From: Brevundimonas vesicularis
GTDB taxonomy: Bacteria > Pseudomonadota > Alphaproteobacteria > Caulobacterales > Caulobacteraceae
Assembly: GCF_027105095.1 (NCBI RefSeq)
Contig: NZ_CP114278.1
Span: 558,001-622,000, forward strand
Length of the DNA: 64,000 bases
Direction: 5' to 3'
Shown: positions 17,993 through 31,690 of the stretch, one piece after another
Numbering within the stretch: the first letter of the stretch is position 1
Layout of the letters: every line of letters starts with the position of its first letter
Program-made: the position numbers and the translations under genes
The notes under the pieces: model-generated
Told to the model about the DNA's origin: nothing
Databases searched by the model: none
What the model saw: only the letters and a program-made list of their open reading frames with translations

Positions 17993-19531
17993 ATGTCCGT
18001 GCTTAGGCTGGTGCTGGGCGATCAGCTGTCGGACGACCTTTCGGCGCTGAGGGATCTGAACCCGGACGTCGATACGGTTCTGATGGCCGAGGTTCGCGAC
18101 GAGGCGACCTATGTCCGGCACCACAAGCAGAAGCTGGCTCTGGTCTTTGCGGCCATGCGCAATCACGCCGAGCGGCTGAAGGGGCGGGGCGTCAATGTGC
18201 GCTATGTGCGGATCGACGATGCGGACAACAGCGGCTCGATCACCGGCGAACTGGCCCGGGCGCTGGAGGACGGCGTCCATGAGGCGGTGGTGATGACCGA
18301 ATGCGGCGAATGGCGGCTGGCCGAGCATCTGGCCGCCTTTGCGGAAGGGGCGGCGCTGCCGGTCGAGATTCGCGAGGATCGCCGCTTCATCAGCAGCCAC
18401 GACCGTTTTCGTCGCTGGGCCTCGGGCAAGTCGCAGCTGCGCATGGAGTTCTTTTATCGCGAGATGCGCCGCGCGACCGGCATCCTGATGGACGGCGATC
18501 AGCCGGAAGGCGGGCGCTGGAACTATGACGCCGAGAACCGCAAGAAGCTGGCCAAGGGCGTGACGCCGCCCGATCGCCTGCGCATCCCGCCCAACGCCGT
18601 GGCGCGCGAGGCGATTGCGGATGTGGAGCGGCTGTTCGGCGACCATTTCGGATCGCTGGACGGGTTCGGCTGGGCCACCACGGCGGACGAGGCGGAAGCC
18701 TCGCTGAAGCACTTCCTGAAGGATGTCCTGCCGTCGTTCGGGGACTGGCAGGACGCGATGGCGGAGGGTCAGCCGTGGATGTGGCATGGGCTGATCTCGA
18801 CGTCGATCAACCTGGGCCTGCTGGATCCTCTGGACGTCTGCAAGCGCGCCGAGGCGGTCTATCGGGCGGGCAAGGCGCCGCTGAATGCGGTCGAAGGCTT
18901 CATCCGGCAAATCCTGGGATGGCGCGAGTTCGTGCGCGGCATCTACTGGCTGAAGGCGCCGGAGTATCGGGCGCGCAACTTCCTGGATGCGGACCGCAAG
19001 CTGCCCTGGTTCTACTGGTCCGGTGAGACCGACATGGCCTGTGTCGCCGATGTGGTGAAGACCACGCGCGACAACGCCTACGCCCACCATATCCAGCGGC
19101 TGATGGTGACGGGCAATCTGGCCTTGCTGCTGGGCGTGCATCCCGATCAGGTCGATGACTGGTACATGTGCGTCTATGCCGACGCCTATGAATGGGTCGA
19201 GATGCCCAATACGCGCGGCATGGCCCTGTTCGCCGATGGCGGCATCGTGGGGTCCAAGCCCTATGCGGCCTCGGGGGCCTATATCGACCGGATGAGCGAC
19301 TATTGCGGGGCGTGTCGCTATGACGTGAAGAGCAAGAGCGGCGACGCGGCCTGTCCGTTCAACCGGCTGTACTGGGGCTTTCTGGAACGCAATCGCGGCC
19401 GGCTGCGGGACAATGCGCGGCTGGCCATGCCCTACCGCACGCTGGAGAAGTTCGGAGAGGCCAAGCGCAAGGCCCTGGCGGCCGAGGCGGAGGCGTGCCG
19501 GAACCTTCTTGGGGCAGCGCCTATGGAGTGA
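17993..19531 (+). CDS. phrB: Fe-S prokaryotic (6-4) photolyase (FeS-BCP / PhrB type)
   Basis: 512 residues. The start MSVLRLVLGDQLSDDL is that of the cryptochrome/photolyase-related group. The four cluster ligands known from Agrobacterium PhrB (C350, C438, C441, C454) fall at exactly the same residue numbers here (DMAC, YCGAC, AACPF). The FAD domain shows GWREFVRGIYWL, TTRDNAYAHHIQRLMVTGN and WVEMPNTRGM. The enzyme uses light to repair (6-4) photoproducts and carries an FeS cluster and a lumazine-type antenna in characterised members. It is co-oriented with the DUF393 gene 12 bases upstream. Confidence 0.95.
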   Translation: MSVLRLVLGDQLSDDLSALRDLNPDVDTVLMAEVRDEATYVRHHKQKLALVFAAMRNHAERLKGRGVNVRYVRIDDADNSGSITGELARALEDGVHEAVVMTECGEWRLAEHLAAFAEGAALPVEIREDRRFISSHDRFRRWASGKSQLRMEFFYREMRRATGILMDGDQPEGGRWNYDAENRKKLAKGVTPPDRLRIPPNAVAREAIADVERLFGDHFGSLDGFGWATTADEAEASLKHFLKDVLPSFGDWQDAMAEGQPWMWHGLISTSINLGLLDPLDVCKRAEAVYRAGKAPLNAVEGFIRQILGWREFVRGIYWLKAPEYRARNFLDADRKLPWFYWSGETDMACVADVVKTTRDNAYAHHIQRLMVTGNLALLLGVHPDQVDDWYMCVYADAYEWVEMPNTRGMALFADGGIVGSKPYAASGAYIDRMSDYCGACRYDVKSKSGDAACPFNRLYWGFLERNRGRLRDNARLAMPYRTLEKFGEAKRKALAAEAEACRNLLGAAPME

Positions 19532-19585
19532 CTGTGGAACCTTGGCCGACCATCGGGATTTGATGGCCAATCCGTTTCACCATTC

Positions 19586-20353
19586 ATGAGGTCCGCCGTG
19601 GGTCTTCGTCGCCGTTCCGCCCTTCTTCTCGCCGCCGCCGCTGCGGCCTCCACGCTTTCCGCCTGCGCCTATAACGAGGCTCTGGGTCGTAATCAGCTGT
19701 TGCTGGTGGACAACGCCTCCCTGTCCCAGCAGTCCGCAGCCGCCTGGCGCGAGGCGGTGGCGAAGCCCGGCGTCAAGACGACCGGCGCTCAGGTGGACCG
19801 CATTCGCCGCGTCGGCGATCGGCTGGTGCAGGCGGCGGGCTTGGGTAATCGAACATGGGATTACGCCGTCTTCCCCGCGACCAGCCCCAACGCCTTCGTC
19901 TTGCCGTCGGGTCAGATCGGCGTGACCGACAGCCTGTTGGCCCTGGTCCAGAATGACGATCAGCTGGCCTCGGTGATCGGTCACGAAATCGCGCACGTCG
20001 TCGCCAACCACGCCGCCGAGCGCGCGTCGAGCAAGGCGGCGGCCGGCCTGGGCTTGGCGGCCGTCGGCGGCGCGGCCGGGCGCTATGGGGACGCGGTCAA
20101 CGCTTACGGCGGTCTGGCGGCCCAGTACGGGCTGTTGCTGCCCTATTCGCGTCGTGACGAGCTGGAGGCCGACCGTCTGGGCGTCGACTATATGGCGCGC
20201 GCCGGCTTCAAGCCGTCTGAGGCCGTGGCGCTATGGCGACTGATGGCGTCGCAACGTCAGGGCAGCATCCCGCAGTTCGCCTCGACCCACCCGTCCGATG
20301 CGGCGCGGATCGAAGCCCTGCAGCAGTATATCGCCAGCCGCGGCTGGAACTGA
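19586..20353 (+). CDS. M48 family zinc metalloprotease, lipoprotein
   Basis: 255 residues. A signal peptide ends in the lipobox LSAC with C27, so the protein is probably a membrane-anchored lipoprotein. The zinc motif HEIAH is at 133-137 and the third-ligand region DELEADRLG at 191-199. The length and LPSGQIGVTDSLL segment fit Oma1/LoiP-type M48B/C peptidases involved in envelope quality control. The ATG at 19586 is used; a GTG at 19598 is possible. It converges on the small hypothetical gene 20354-20632 with no gap. Confidence 0.9.
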   Translation: MRSAVGLRRRSALLLAAAAAASTLSACAYNEALGRNQLLLVDNASLSQQSAAAWREAVAKPGVKTTGAQVDRIRRVGDRLVQAAGLGNRTWDYAVFPATSPNAFVLPSGQIGVTDSLLALVQNDDQLASVIGHEIAHVVANHAAERASSKAAAGLGLAAVGGAAGRYGDAVNAYGGLAAQYGLLLPYSRRDELEADRLGVDYMARAGFKPSEAVALWRLMASQRQGSIPQFASTHPSDAARIEALQQYIASRGWN

Positions 20354-20632
20354 TCAAACCCGGATGTCGAGGTAGGAGCCGGGCCGCAGGATGCGCGGCT
20401 CCTCCCTTTGCGGCGGAGCCGCCGGCGCCTCGACGGGGCGGGCCGGGTTGGCGGTGCGGATCGTGGACATGACGGCGGCGGCCGGGACAGGCGCCTTCGG
20501 CGGCACCGTCTGATCCATCCCGTTCTGGTTCAGGGCAGCGCGGAAGAAGGCCGCCTGAGCGCTGCGTGCGCTCGGCAGATCGAGGCCCTGTGCGGGCGTG
20601 TTCAGCGGCAGGCCGGGACGAATCGCGCTCAT
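20354..20632 (-). CDS. Small hypothetical protein, proline/alanine-rich
   Basis: 92 residues; not recognised. The middle is rich in Pro and Ala with no membrane segment, signal peptide or cysteine, which suggests a largely disordered protein. The C-terminal RPGSYLDIRV is the only segment with a folded or conserved look. Codon use matches neighbours. It lies 45 bases downstream of ccmG on the same strand, so it may be read through from the ccm operon, and it abuts the M48 gene stop. Confidence 0.5.
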   Translation of the reverse strand: MSAIRPGLPLNTPAQGLDLPSARSAQAAFFRAALNQNGMDQTVPPKAPVPAAAVMSTIRTANPARPVEAPAAPPQREEPRILRPGSYLDIRV

Positions 20633-20677
20633 GCCGACATGGTTAACGGAAACCCTCGAAAAAGGGTTAACGCGGCC

Positions 20678-21238
20678 TCACCGCGTCGTAGGCGCGGGAC
20701 GAGGCGGGGCCTGCATGGAGGCGACCAGTCGGTCGATGTCGGCGTCGTCCAGCAGGGGGCCGGACTGTTTGGCGGTGATGCGCCCCATGGCGTCGACGGC
20801 GAAGGTCTCGGGCACGCCGGAGATGCCGAGGTCGAGACCCGCGCGACCCTCGCGGTCCACCAGCACCATGGAATAGGGATCGCCCAGTTCGTCGAGGAAG
20901 GCGCGAGTGGCGACCGGCTCGTCCTTGTAGGCGATGCCGACCACGGCGACGCCGCGCGCCTTCAGCGACAGCAGCTTGGGGTGTTCGATCCGGCACGGCG
21001 CGCACCAGGAGGCGAACACATTGACCAGCATGGGCCGGCCGACGCCGGCGGTCTTCAGGTCCAGATTGCCCGGTCCCGCCTGATCGCCCGACAGCAGGGG
21101 CAGGACCGTCTCGGGGATCGTCTGGCCGACCAGGGCGTCGGGCTTGAACGCCGGGTCGCGCTTCAGCGACCAGCCGATGAACAGAGCCGCCAGAGCCGCG
21201 AGGACCGCCAGCGGGATCAGGGCCAGCCAGCGGTTCAC
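20678..21238 (-). CDS. ccmG: Thiol:disulfide oxidoreductase CcmG/DsbE
   Basis: 186 residues. An N-terminal membrane anchor (residues ~5-23) precedes a thioredoxin domain with the active site WCAPC (C79, C82) and cis-proline loop SGVPETF. CcmG reduces the CXXCH cysteines of apocytochrome c, or their carrier, in the periplasm before heme attachment. The GTG start overlaps the ccmD stop as GTGA, indicating translational coupling. The gene is last in ccmABCDG. Confidence 0.95.
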   Translation of the reverse strand: MNRWLALIPLAVLAALAALFIGWSLKRDPAFKPDALVGQTIPETVLPLLSGDQAGPGNLDLKTAGVGRPMLVNVFASWCAPCRIEHPKLLSLKARGVAVVGIAYKDEPVATRAFLDELGDPYSMVLVDREGRAGLDLGISGVPETFAVDAMGRITAKQSGPLLDDADIDRLVASMQAPPRPAPTTR

Positions 21239-21468
21239 GGGTGAAGCCCTGTTTCTTTTGGCCCTATCGCGCTTCGCGCTGCTTGAGGGCGGTGGGTGTC
21301 CGCTGCTTCTGGGTGTGTGACTTTGTCTGCCTCAAGTCGGGCCAGTTCGCGCTTCCATTTGCGGGAGGCGACGACGGCGCGGACGGTCAGGACGATCAGC
21401 ACCAGGGCGCTGACGCCCCAGGCGGGCCAGACGAAGGCGGCATAGGGGGTCATATCGAGGTCGAGCAT
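21235..21468 (-). CDS. ccmD: Heme exporter protein CcmD
   Basis: 77 residues with one membrane helix (about residues 9-32: YAAFVWPAWGVSALVLIVL) followed by a basic RKWKREL segment, the CcmD plan. CcmD helps release holo-CcmE from CcmABC. Position between ccmC and ccmG confirms the call. The stop overlaps the ccmG start by 4 bases. Confidence 0.93.
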   Translation of the reverse strand: MLDLDMTPYAAFVWPAWGVSALVLIVLTVRAVVASRKWKRELARLEADKVTHPEAADTHRPQAARSAIGPKETGLHP

Positions 21469-21472
21469 GGCT

Positions 21473-22192
21473 TCATGCCTCCTGAGCCAGACGGGCGCGC
21501 AGGGTCATGACGCGGCGGCGGCGGATCTCGGTGCGGATGGCGGTCAGCCACAGGGCCGCGAAAAGCACGCCATAGGCCGCGAGCATGGTCAGGAAGGGCG
21601 GCAGATAGACGGGGTCCAGCCCCGACGATCCGGGGGTCAGGAAGCTGGCGGGCTGATGCAGGGTGTTCCACCAATCGACCGAGAATTTCACGATCGGCAG
21701 ATTGATCAGGCCGACCAGACCCAAGACGGCGGCGGCGCGCCCGGCCTTCTGCTCATCGTCGATCGAGGCTCTCAGCGCCATATAGCCGAGATAGAAGAGA
21801 AACAGCACCAGAACGCTGGTCAGGCGCGCGTCCCACACCCACCAAGTCCCCCACATCGGCTGGCCCCACAGCGAGCCGGTGAACAGGGCCAGGGCCGTGA
21901 AGGCGGCGCCCGGCAGGGCGGCGGCGCGGGCGGCGGCGTCGGCCAGAGCGTGACGGAAGACCAGCGCAAAAAAGCTAGACACGCCCAGCGCCGCATAGGC
22001 GCCCAGGCCCAGGGTGGCGGCGGGGACATGGACAAACATGATCCGCACCGTGTCGCCCTGCTGATAATCGGCCGGAACGGTGAAGCTGAGCCAGGCGCCG
22101 ACGCCCAGCAGCACGGCGGCGAGCCCCCACAGAACGGGCGTCAACGGGCCGGTGAAGGCCATGAAGCGCTGCGGATTGGACAGGCCGAACAT
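21473..22192 (-). CDS. ccmC: Heme ABC transporter permease CcmC
   Basis: 239 residues with six hydrophobic segments. The tryptophan-rich periplasmic loop WGTWWVWDARLTS (about 112-124) binds heme, and the flanking histidines in FVHVPA and TLHQPA are the expected axial ligands. CcmC loads heme onto CcmE. It lies 4 bases before ccmD and 39 bases after ccmB. Confidence 0.96.
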   Translation of the reverse strand: MFGLSNPQRFMAFTGPLTPVLWGLAAVLLGVGAWLSFTVPADYQQGDTVRIMFVHVPAATLGLGAYAALGVSSFFALVFRHALADAAARAAALPGAAFTALALFTGSLWGQPMWGTWWVWDARLTSVLVLFLFYLGYMALRASIDDEQKAGRAAAVLGLVGLINLPIVKFSVDWWNTLHQPASFLTPGSSGLDPVYLPPFLTMLAAYGVLFAALWLTAIRTEIRRRRVMTLRARLAQEA

Positions 22193-22231
22193 CGGTTCAG
22201 CGCTTACGCAACGAATGGACGGCGGGCAAGC

Positions 22232-22942
22232 TCACCCTTGCGCGTTGCGAACGGCGGCGGCTCCGGCGAAGGGCGCGACGACGGCGGCGAACAGGACGTA
22301 GGCGCAGAGCAAGGCCAGCGCCGGGCCGACCGGCTGGCCTGATCCGGCGCGCTCCAACGCCCCGGCGCCGAAGACGACCGGCGGGATGAACAGCGGCAGG
22401 ACGACGACGGCGATCAGCAGCCCGCCACGCTTGGCGCCTAGCGCAAGGGCGGCGCCCAGCGCCCCGGTGAAGGCGAAGCCGGCGCCGCCGATCAGGGCGG
22501 TCAAAGCGACCAGCGGCGTCAGCGAGGCGGGCAGGCCAAGCGCCAGGGCGGCGATGGGGGCGGTCAGGGCGAGCGGCAGACCGACGGCGATCCATTGGGC
22601 CAGGGCCTTGATCAGGACGACCTGCTCCAGCGCCAGATGGCCGAGGGCCAGCAGATCCAGCGCCCCGTCCTCCATGTCACGCTCGAACAGCCGCTCCAGC
22701 GACAGCAGGGACGCCAGGGCGAGCGCCAACCAGGCGACGCCGCCGGCGACCGGGCCGAGCGTGCGCGGATCGCCGCCGGCCGCCAGCGGCAGTATGGCGG
22801 TCAGACAGGCGAAGAAGCCGCAGGCCAGCAACGGGCCGCCGCCCCCGCCCCAGGCCAGATCCAGCTCGCGCTCCAGCAGAACGCGCGTCGCGCCGCGCAG
22901 GCCGGGCGGACGGGGTTCTTGATCGACATCGTGGCGGCTCAC
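22232..22942 (-). CDS. ccmB: Heme exporter permease CcmB
   Basis: 236 residues, six hydrophobic segments, with the CcmB-typical [14 protein letters not shown] start and [15 protein letters not shown] segment. With CcmA it forms the ABC module that drives release of holo-CcmE. The GTG start overlaps the ccmA stop by 4 bases (GTGA), so translation is coupled. Confidence 0.95.
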   Translation of the reverse strand: MSRHDVDQEPRPPGLRGATRVLLERELDLAWGGGGGPLLACGFFACLTAILPLAAGGDPRTLGPVAGGVAWLALALASLLSLERLFERDMEDGALDLLALGHLALEQVVLIKALAQWIAVGLPLALTAPIAALALGLPASLTPLVALTALIGGAGFAFTGALGAALALGAKRGGLLIAVVVLPLFIPPVVFGAGALERAGSGQPVGPALALLCAYVLFAAVVAPFAGAAAVRNAQG

Positions 22943-23562
22943 TTCAGCGCCCCCAGATCGAGAGAGCGGGTCGGGAGCGGCAGGGGGTCGTGGACGGCGG
23001 CGACGATCAGGCCGTCAGCGTCCAGATGACGCTGCATCTGCTCGGCGAAGATTTCGCGCCAACGCGCGTCCAGTGGCGCCATCGGTTCGTCCAGCAGCCA
23101 CAGGGCGCGCGGCGATCCGACCAGCCGGCCCATGGCCAAGCGACGGCGCTGACCGGCGGACAGACGTCGAACCTCCAGGTCCAGAAGTGGCTTGAGGCCG
23201 AAGGCCTCGACGGCGTGGTCGACGCCGTACTGGGTGTGGCCCAGCCAGTCGCACTGAAACCCCAGCTCTTCGCGCGCGGTGCGGCCGCCCTTCAGCCCAT
23301 CCAGATGGCCGAGAAAATGAGTTTCGCGTCCACGCGCCTGTCGTTCGTCCAGCCGATTGCCGTCGCCATCCTGGAAGGCGACCGTGCCGGCGTCAGGGCG
23401 CAAAAGGCCGGCGATCGCGCGCAGCAGGCTGGTCTTGCCCGCGCCGTTTGCGCCCGTCAGGGCCAGCACCTCGCCGGCGCGCAAGGTCAGGTCCAGGCCG
23501 TCGAACAGTCGGCGCTCGCCGCGCGAGACGGTCAGGCCGGAGAGGGTGAGGGTGTGGATCAT
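22939..23562 (-). CDS. ccmA: Heme exporter ATP-binding protein CcmA
   Basis: 207 residues. Walker A GANGAGKT is at 37-44, the signature LSAGQRRRL starts at 134, and Walker B LWLLDEP ends at 160. It is the ATPase of the CcmABCD complex for cytochrome c maturation and is the first gene of the operon ccmABCD-ccmG. It is divergent from acnA across 208 bases containing a dyad. ccmE, ccmF and ccmH are not in the window. Confidence 0.96.
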   Translation of the reverse strand: MIHTLTLSGLTVSRGERRLFDGLDLTLRAGEVLALTGANGAGKTSLLRAIAGLLRPDAGTVAFQDGDGNRLDERQARGRETHFLGHLDGLKGGRTAREELGFQCDWLGHTQYGVDHAVEAFGLKPLLDLEVRRLSAGQRRRLAMGRLVGSPRALWLLDEPMAPLDARWREIFAEQMQRHLDADGLIVAAVHDPLPLPTRSLDLGALK

Positions 23563-23603
23563 CGGGTTTCACCCGCCGCGCCAAATCTGCGAACCCTTCT
23601 CAA

Positions 23604-23657
23604 TGTCCACGTCAGGGGTGTGGACACATGGACGGTGCGGCGCGGCGGGGCTATAGG
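23604..23657 (+). promoter_or_regulatory. Probable acnA promoter with adjacent operator-like dyad
   Basis: TGTCCAC (23604-23610) and GTGGACA (23620-23626) form a perfect inverted repeat with 9-base spacing. Three bases downstream lies a candidate sigma-70 promoter, TGGACG (23629-23634) and TATAGG (23652-23657) with a 17-base spacer. The dyad touches the -35 region and also lies upstream of divergent ccmA, so it could bind a regulator of either gene. Confidence 0.4.
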
Positions 23658-23770
23658 CACGGTCGCCGCAGCAGGCTTTCGCCGCGCGCGCAGGGGCCCT
23701 GTGAGCCGCTGCGTCTGCCGCGCGAAGGCGCAACCGGATTGTCGGGCGGCGCTGACCAGAGGAACTCTCC

Positions 23771-26497
<2,727 letters not shown>

Positions 26498-26522
26498 GTC
26501 GCGGTTCGTCCAGACAAAAAAG

Positions 26523-26553
26523 AGGGCCGGCGGAGCGATCCGCCGGCCCTTTT
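26523..26553 (+). terminator. Terminator after acnA
   Basis: GGGCCGGCGG and CCGCCGGCCC form a perfect 10-base stem with loop AGCGAT, followed by TTTTCC. The left flank CAAAAAAGA provides a T-run for the opposite strand, so it probably also ends the convergent aldehyde dehydrogenase transcript. Confidence 0.9.
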
Positions 26554-26574
26554 CCGTTTGTCGAAAGGCGGTGG

Positions 26575-27948
26575 TCAGTCGGCGCTGACGACCACCAGCT
26601 TGCGGTTCACGAACTCCTTTATGCCGACATCGCCCAGCTCGCGGCCGAAGCCCGAACGTTTGACGCCGCCGAACGGCAGTTCGGGCATGGAGGTCGTGGT
26701 GGTGTTGATGAAGACCATGCCAGTCTCGATGCGCGAGGCCAGTTTGCGGGCGCGGCCCGTGTCGCCCGAGAAGATCGAGCCGCCCAGGCCGAAGTGGGAA
26801 TCGTTGGCCAGGGCCACGACCGCGTCGTCGTCCTCGACCACGAAGACCTGGGCCACCGGGCCGAAGAACTCCTGATAGAAGGCCGGGTTATCGCGCGCGA
26901 CGTCCGTCAGGACGGTCGGCTCGTAGAAAAAGCCGGTGCGATCGGCGGGCTTGCCGCCGGTCATCGCCTTGGCGCCGTGCCGGATCGCCTCCTCGACCTG
27001 TTTGGTCAGGGTCTTCAGCGCATCCTCCGACGACAGCGGGCCCAAGTCGGTGGCCTCGTCCAGCGGGTCGCCCATGACGGCGGTCTTCATGCCTTCGACG
27101 AAGCCGGTGATGAAGGCGTCGGAGACGGACTTTTGGACGATGAAGCGTTTGGAGCCGGTGCAGACCTGTCCGGCGTTGGACAGGCGGCCTTCGACGCCCG
27201 CCGCGACCGCCTTTTCGATGTCGGCGTCGTCCAGCACCACGAAGACATCGCTGCCGCCCAGTTCCAGCGTGGACTTCTTCAGCATTTCCGAGGCGCGGGC
27301 CGAGACCTTGGCGCCGGCGCCCTCCGATCCGGTCAGGGCCACGCCCTGGATGCGGTCGTCGCCGATCAGTTCCGCGACCTTGTCAGAAGAGATGTAGAGG
27401 TTGGCGACGAAGCCTTCGGGCGCGCCGGCCTCGCGCACCAGTTCGGCGAACCGGGCGGCGCAGCGCGGCACGATGCCCGCGTGCTTGTAGAGCACGGGAT
27501 TGCCGACCGCGATGGCGGGAGCCACCACGCGGATCAGCTGATAGATCGGGAAGTTCCACGGCTCGACCGCCAGCAGCACGCCGATCGGGTGAAACTCGAC
27601 CCAGGCCTCGCCCAGTTCGCTGTCGATCTTTTCGGGCTTGAGGAAGTCGGCGGCCTTCTCGGCATAGTAGGCGGCGATGCCGCCGCACAGATCGATCTCG
27701 CTCTGCCCCTGAGCCAGGGGCTTGCCCATCTCCTCGGCCATGGTGCGAGCAAGGTCGTCGCGGTTGTCGGTCAGCAGGCCTGACAGGGATTTCAGCACGG
27801 CGAGACGCGGCTGGATGTCGCCCTTGGACCAATCCGAATGGAACAGGCCGTCGGCCTTGGCCAAGGCGGCTTCGACAGCGTCGTCGGTGTGTTCCGGGTA
27901 GTCTTCGACCAGTTGTTCGGTGAAGGGATTGAGGGTGCGATAGGCCAT
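26575..27948 (-). CDS. Aldehyde dehydrogenase, succinate-semialdehyde dehydrogenase-like
   Basis: 457 residues. The catalytic glutamate is E229 (TLELGGSD) and the nucleophile C263 (NAGQVCTGSKRF); EPWNFPIYQ near 129-137 is the cofactor region. The sequence starts directly with MAYRTLNPFTEQ and resembles the short GabD/Sad subgroup that oxidises succinate semialdehyde with NAD(P). The physiological substrate is inferred. It converges on acnA. Confidence 0.85.
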   Translation of the reverse strand: MAYRTLNPFTEQLVEDYPEHTDDAVEAALAKADGLFHSDWSKGDIQPRLAVLKSLSGLLTDNRDDLARTMAEEMGKPLAQGQSEIDLCGGIAAYYAEKAADFLKPEKIDSELGEAWVEFHPIGVLLAVEPWNFPIYQLIRVVAPAIAVGNPVLYKHAGIVPRCAARFAELVREAGAPEGFVANLYISSDKVAELIGDDRIQGVALTGSEGAGAKVSARASEMLKKSTLELGGSDVFVVLDDADIEKAVAAGVEGRLSNAGQVCTGSKRFIVQKSVSDAFITGFVEGMKTAVMGDPLDEATDLGPLSSEDALKTLTKQVEEAIRHGAKAMTGGKPADRTGFFYEPTVLTDVARDNPAFYQEFFGPVAQVFVVEDDDAVVALANDSHFGLGGSIFSGDTGRARKLASRIETGMVFINTTTTSMPELPFGGVKRSGFGRELGDVGIKEFVNRKLVVVSAD

Positions 27949-28040
27949 GGACGTCCTGAAGCTTCGGTCGGACGCCCGGGGCGGCGCCGATCCGTTGTCA
28001 GGAAAGCAAACGCGACCTGTCGGGGCGGGTTGCCTGGCCG

Positions 28041-28292
28041 TCAGTCCGGATCGCTGAACGGCGGCGGGAGTTGGCCGGACTTGAAGAGGATGGTGGGCTC
28101 TTCGTCGTAATCACCCATTTCGGTGTCGGCCGAGACGGCGAAGGCGACGACGCCCAGACGCAAGGGCGCGAGCCGTTCGGCCTTGCGACGCGCCTCTGCG
28201 GCGTCCTTGCAGCCGACCTGGGGTTCTGCGCGCAGCGCCTTGCCCCGGCCCTGGACATAGGCCTGCACGATATAGACGGTTTCGGTTGCCAT
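28041..28292 (-). CDS. Small hypothetical protein
   Basis: 83 residues starting MATETVYIVQAYVQGRGKAL. The pattern YIVQAY then DAAEARRKAERLA and GVVAFAVSADTEMGDYDEEP suggests a compact alpha/beta fold with an acidic, proline-containing tail. No signal peptide or membrane segment. The same general layout is seen in small conserved alphaproteobacterial proteins, but no function is known. It lies between the aldehyde dehydrogenase and oxyR on the same strand. Confidence 0.65.
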   Translation of the reverse strand: MATETVYIVQAYVQGRGKALRAEPQVGCKDAAEARRKAERLAPLRLGVVAFAVSADTEMGDYDEEPTILFKSGQLPPPFSDPD

Positions 28293-28364
28293 CTGCTTCC
28301 AAGCGACCTGTTCGGTGCTCAGGTCAATCGATCAACCGAGTGTCAGCCCAGTTTCATTCAAGCT

Positions 28365-29264
28365 TCACTCTAGCTTCAGGGCCTCAGCCAGCAGCCGGGC
28401 CTCGGCGGCGCGGCTGGAGCCGGCGCGCCACGCGACGACGATCTCGCGGTGGGGCGGGGCGCCGTCGGCCTGGTTTTCGAAGGCGCGAATGGCCACGGAG
28501 GGATTGTCGGCCAAGCCGGCCTGCACCGCCATCTTCGGCAGGAAGGAGACGCCGAGGCCCGAGCCCACCATCTGAACCAGGGTATGCAGGCTGGTGGCCG
28601 CAAAAACGTCGTCGCCGCGCGGGGCCTCGATGTCCAGCGCCGCCAGAGCGTGGTCGCGCAGACAATGGCCGTCCTCCAGCAGGATCAGATCCTCGGCTCG
28701 CAACGCGCCGGGACGGATGGGGCCGGGCGCGGCCAGGGCATGGTCGGCGGGGGCGGCGGCCATGATCTCGTCGTCGCCGATGCGGGCGTGGGCGATGCCC
28801 GGCGCATCATAGGGCAGGGCGATGACCGCCGCGTCGATCTGACCCGCCTTCAGCGCCGCGATCAGCCGGGGCGTCAGATCCTCGCGGATGAAGAGCTTCA
28901 GGCTGGGATAGGCGGCCTTCACCGACGGGAGCTTGGCGGGCAGCAGGAAGGGGGCCACGGTCGGGATGACGCCTAGGCGGAATCGGCCGGACAGCAGACG
29001 CCCGGCGTTCTTGGCCGCCTCGACCAGATCCTCGGTGCGGGCCAGGACGTCCTCGGCGCGGCGAACGGCCTCCGCTCCGACGGCGGTCATGATCACGGCG
29101 CCGCGCGCGCGTTCGACCACCGGCGCGCCGAGGATGCGCTCAAGCTCCTGCACCCCGGCGCTGAGGGCGGGCTGGCTGACGTGGGCGGCCTCGGCGGCGC
29201 GCGAGAAGCTGCCGTGTTCGGCCAGGAGCTTGAGATACTGGAGCTGACGCAGGGTGGGGAGCAT
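28365..29264 (-). CDS. oxyR: LysR-type peroxide regulator OxyR with a single cysteine
   Basis: 299 residues. The helix-turn-helix (FSRAAEAAHVSQPALSAGVQELE) is at about 20-42 and the LysR effector domain follows. The peroxidatic cysteine is C201 in LEDGHCLRDHA, matching C199 of E. coli OxyR. The resolving position (E. coli C208) is L210, and no other cysteine exists in the protein, so the classical intramolecular disulfide cannot form. The divergent neighbour katG is the classic OxyR target. Orthology is strong from context and the GHCLRD motif; the activation mechanism must differ. Confidence 0.88.
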   Translation of the reverse strand: MLPTLRQLQYLKLLAEHGSFSRAAEAAHVSQPALSAGVQELERILGAPVVERARGAVIMTAVGAEAVRRAEDVLARTEDLVEAAKNAGRLLSGRFRLGVIPTVAPFLLPAKLPSVKAAYPSLKLFIREDLTPRLIAALKAGQIDAAVIALPYDAPGIAHARIGDDEIMAAAPADHALAAPGPIRPGALRAEDLILLEDGHCLRDHALAALDIEAPRGDDVFAATSLHTLVQMVGSGLGVSFLPKMAVQAGLADNPSVAIRAFENQADGAPPHREIVVAWRAGSSRAAEARLLAEALKLE

Positions 29265-29273
29265 GGAAGCGAA

Positions 29274-29323
29274 ATAGGCCCGTCCTATGCTGACGCCAAG
29301 GATAATCGATTGGATTTATCCTT
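29274..29323 (+). promoter_or_regulatory. Candidate OxyR sites between oxyR and katG
   Basis: ATAG-N7-CTAT (29274-29288) matches one half of the E. coli-type OxyR consensus. Ten bases on, AAGGATAA (29298-29305) and TTATCCTT (29316-29323) form a perfect dyad with a 10-base spacer, which also contains a GATA…TATC LysR-like pattern. Both lie in the 143-base divergent region. Which one is bound is not shown by sequence. Confidence 0.5.
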
Positions 29324-29341
29324 TTGGCCCGTGTCGTATGA

Positions 29342-31678
<2,337 letters not shown>

Positions 31679-31690
31679 GCGATATCCAAT

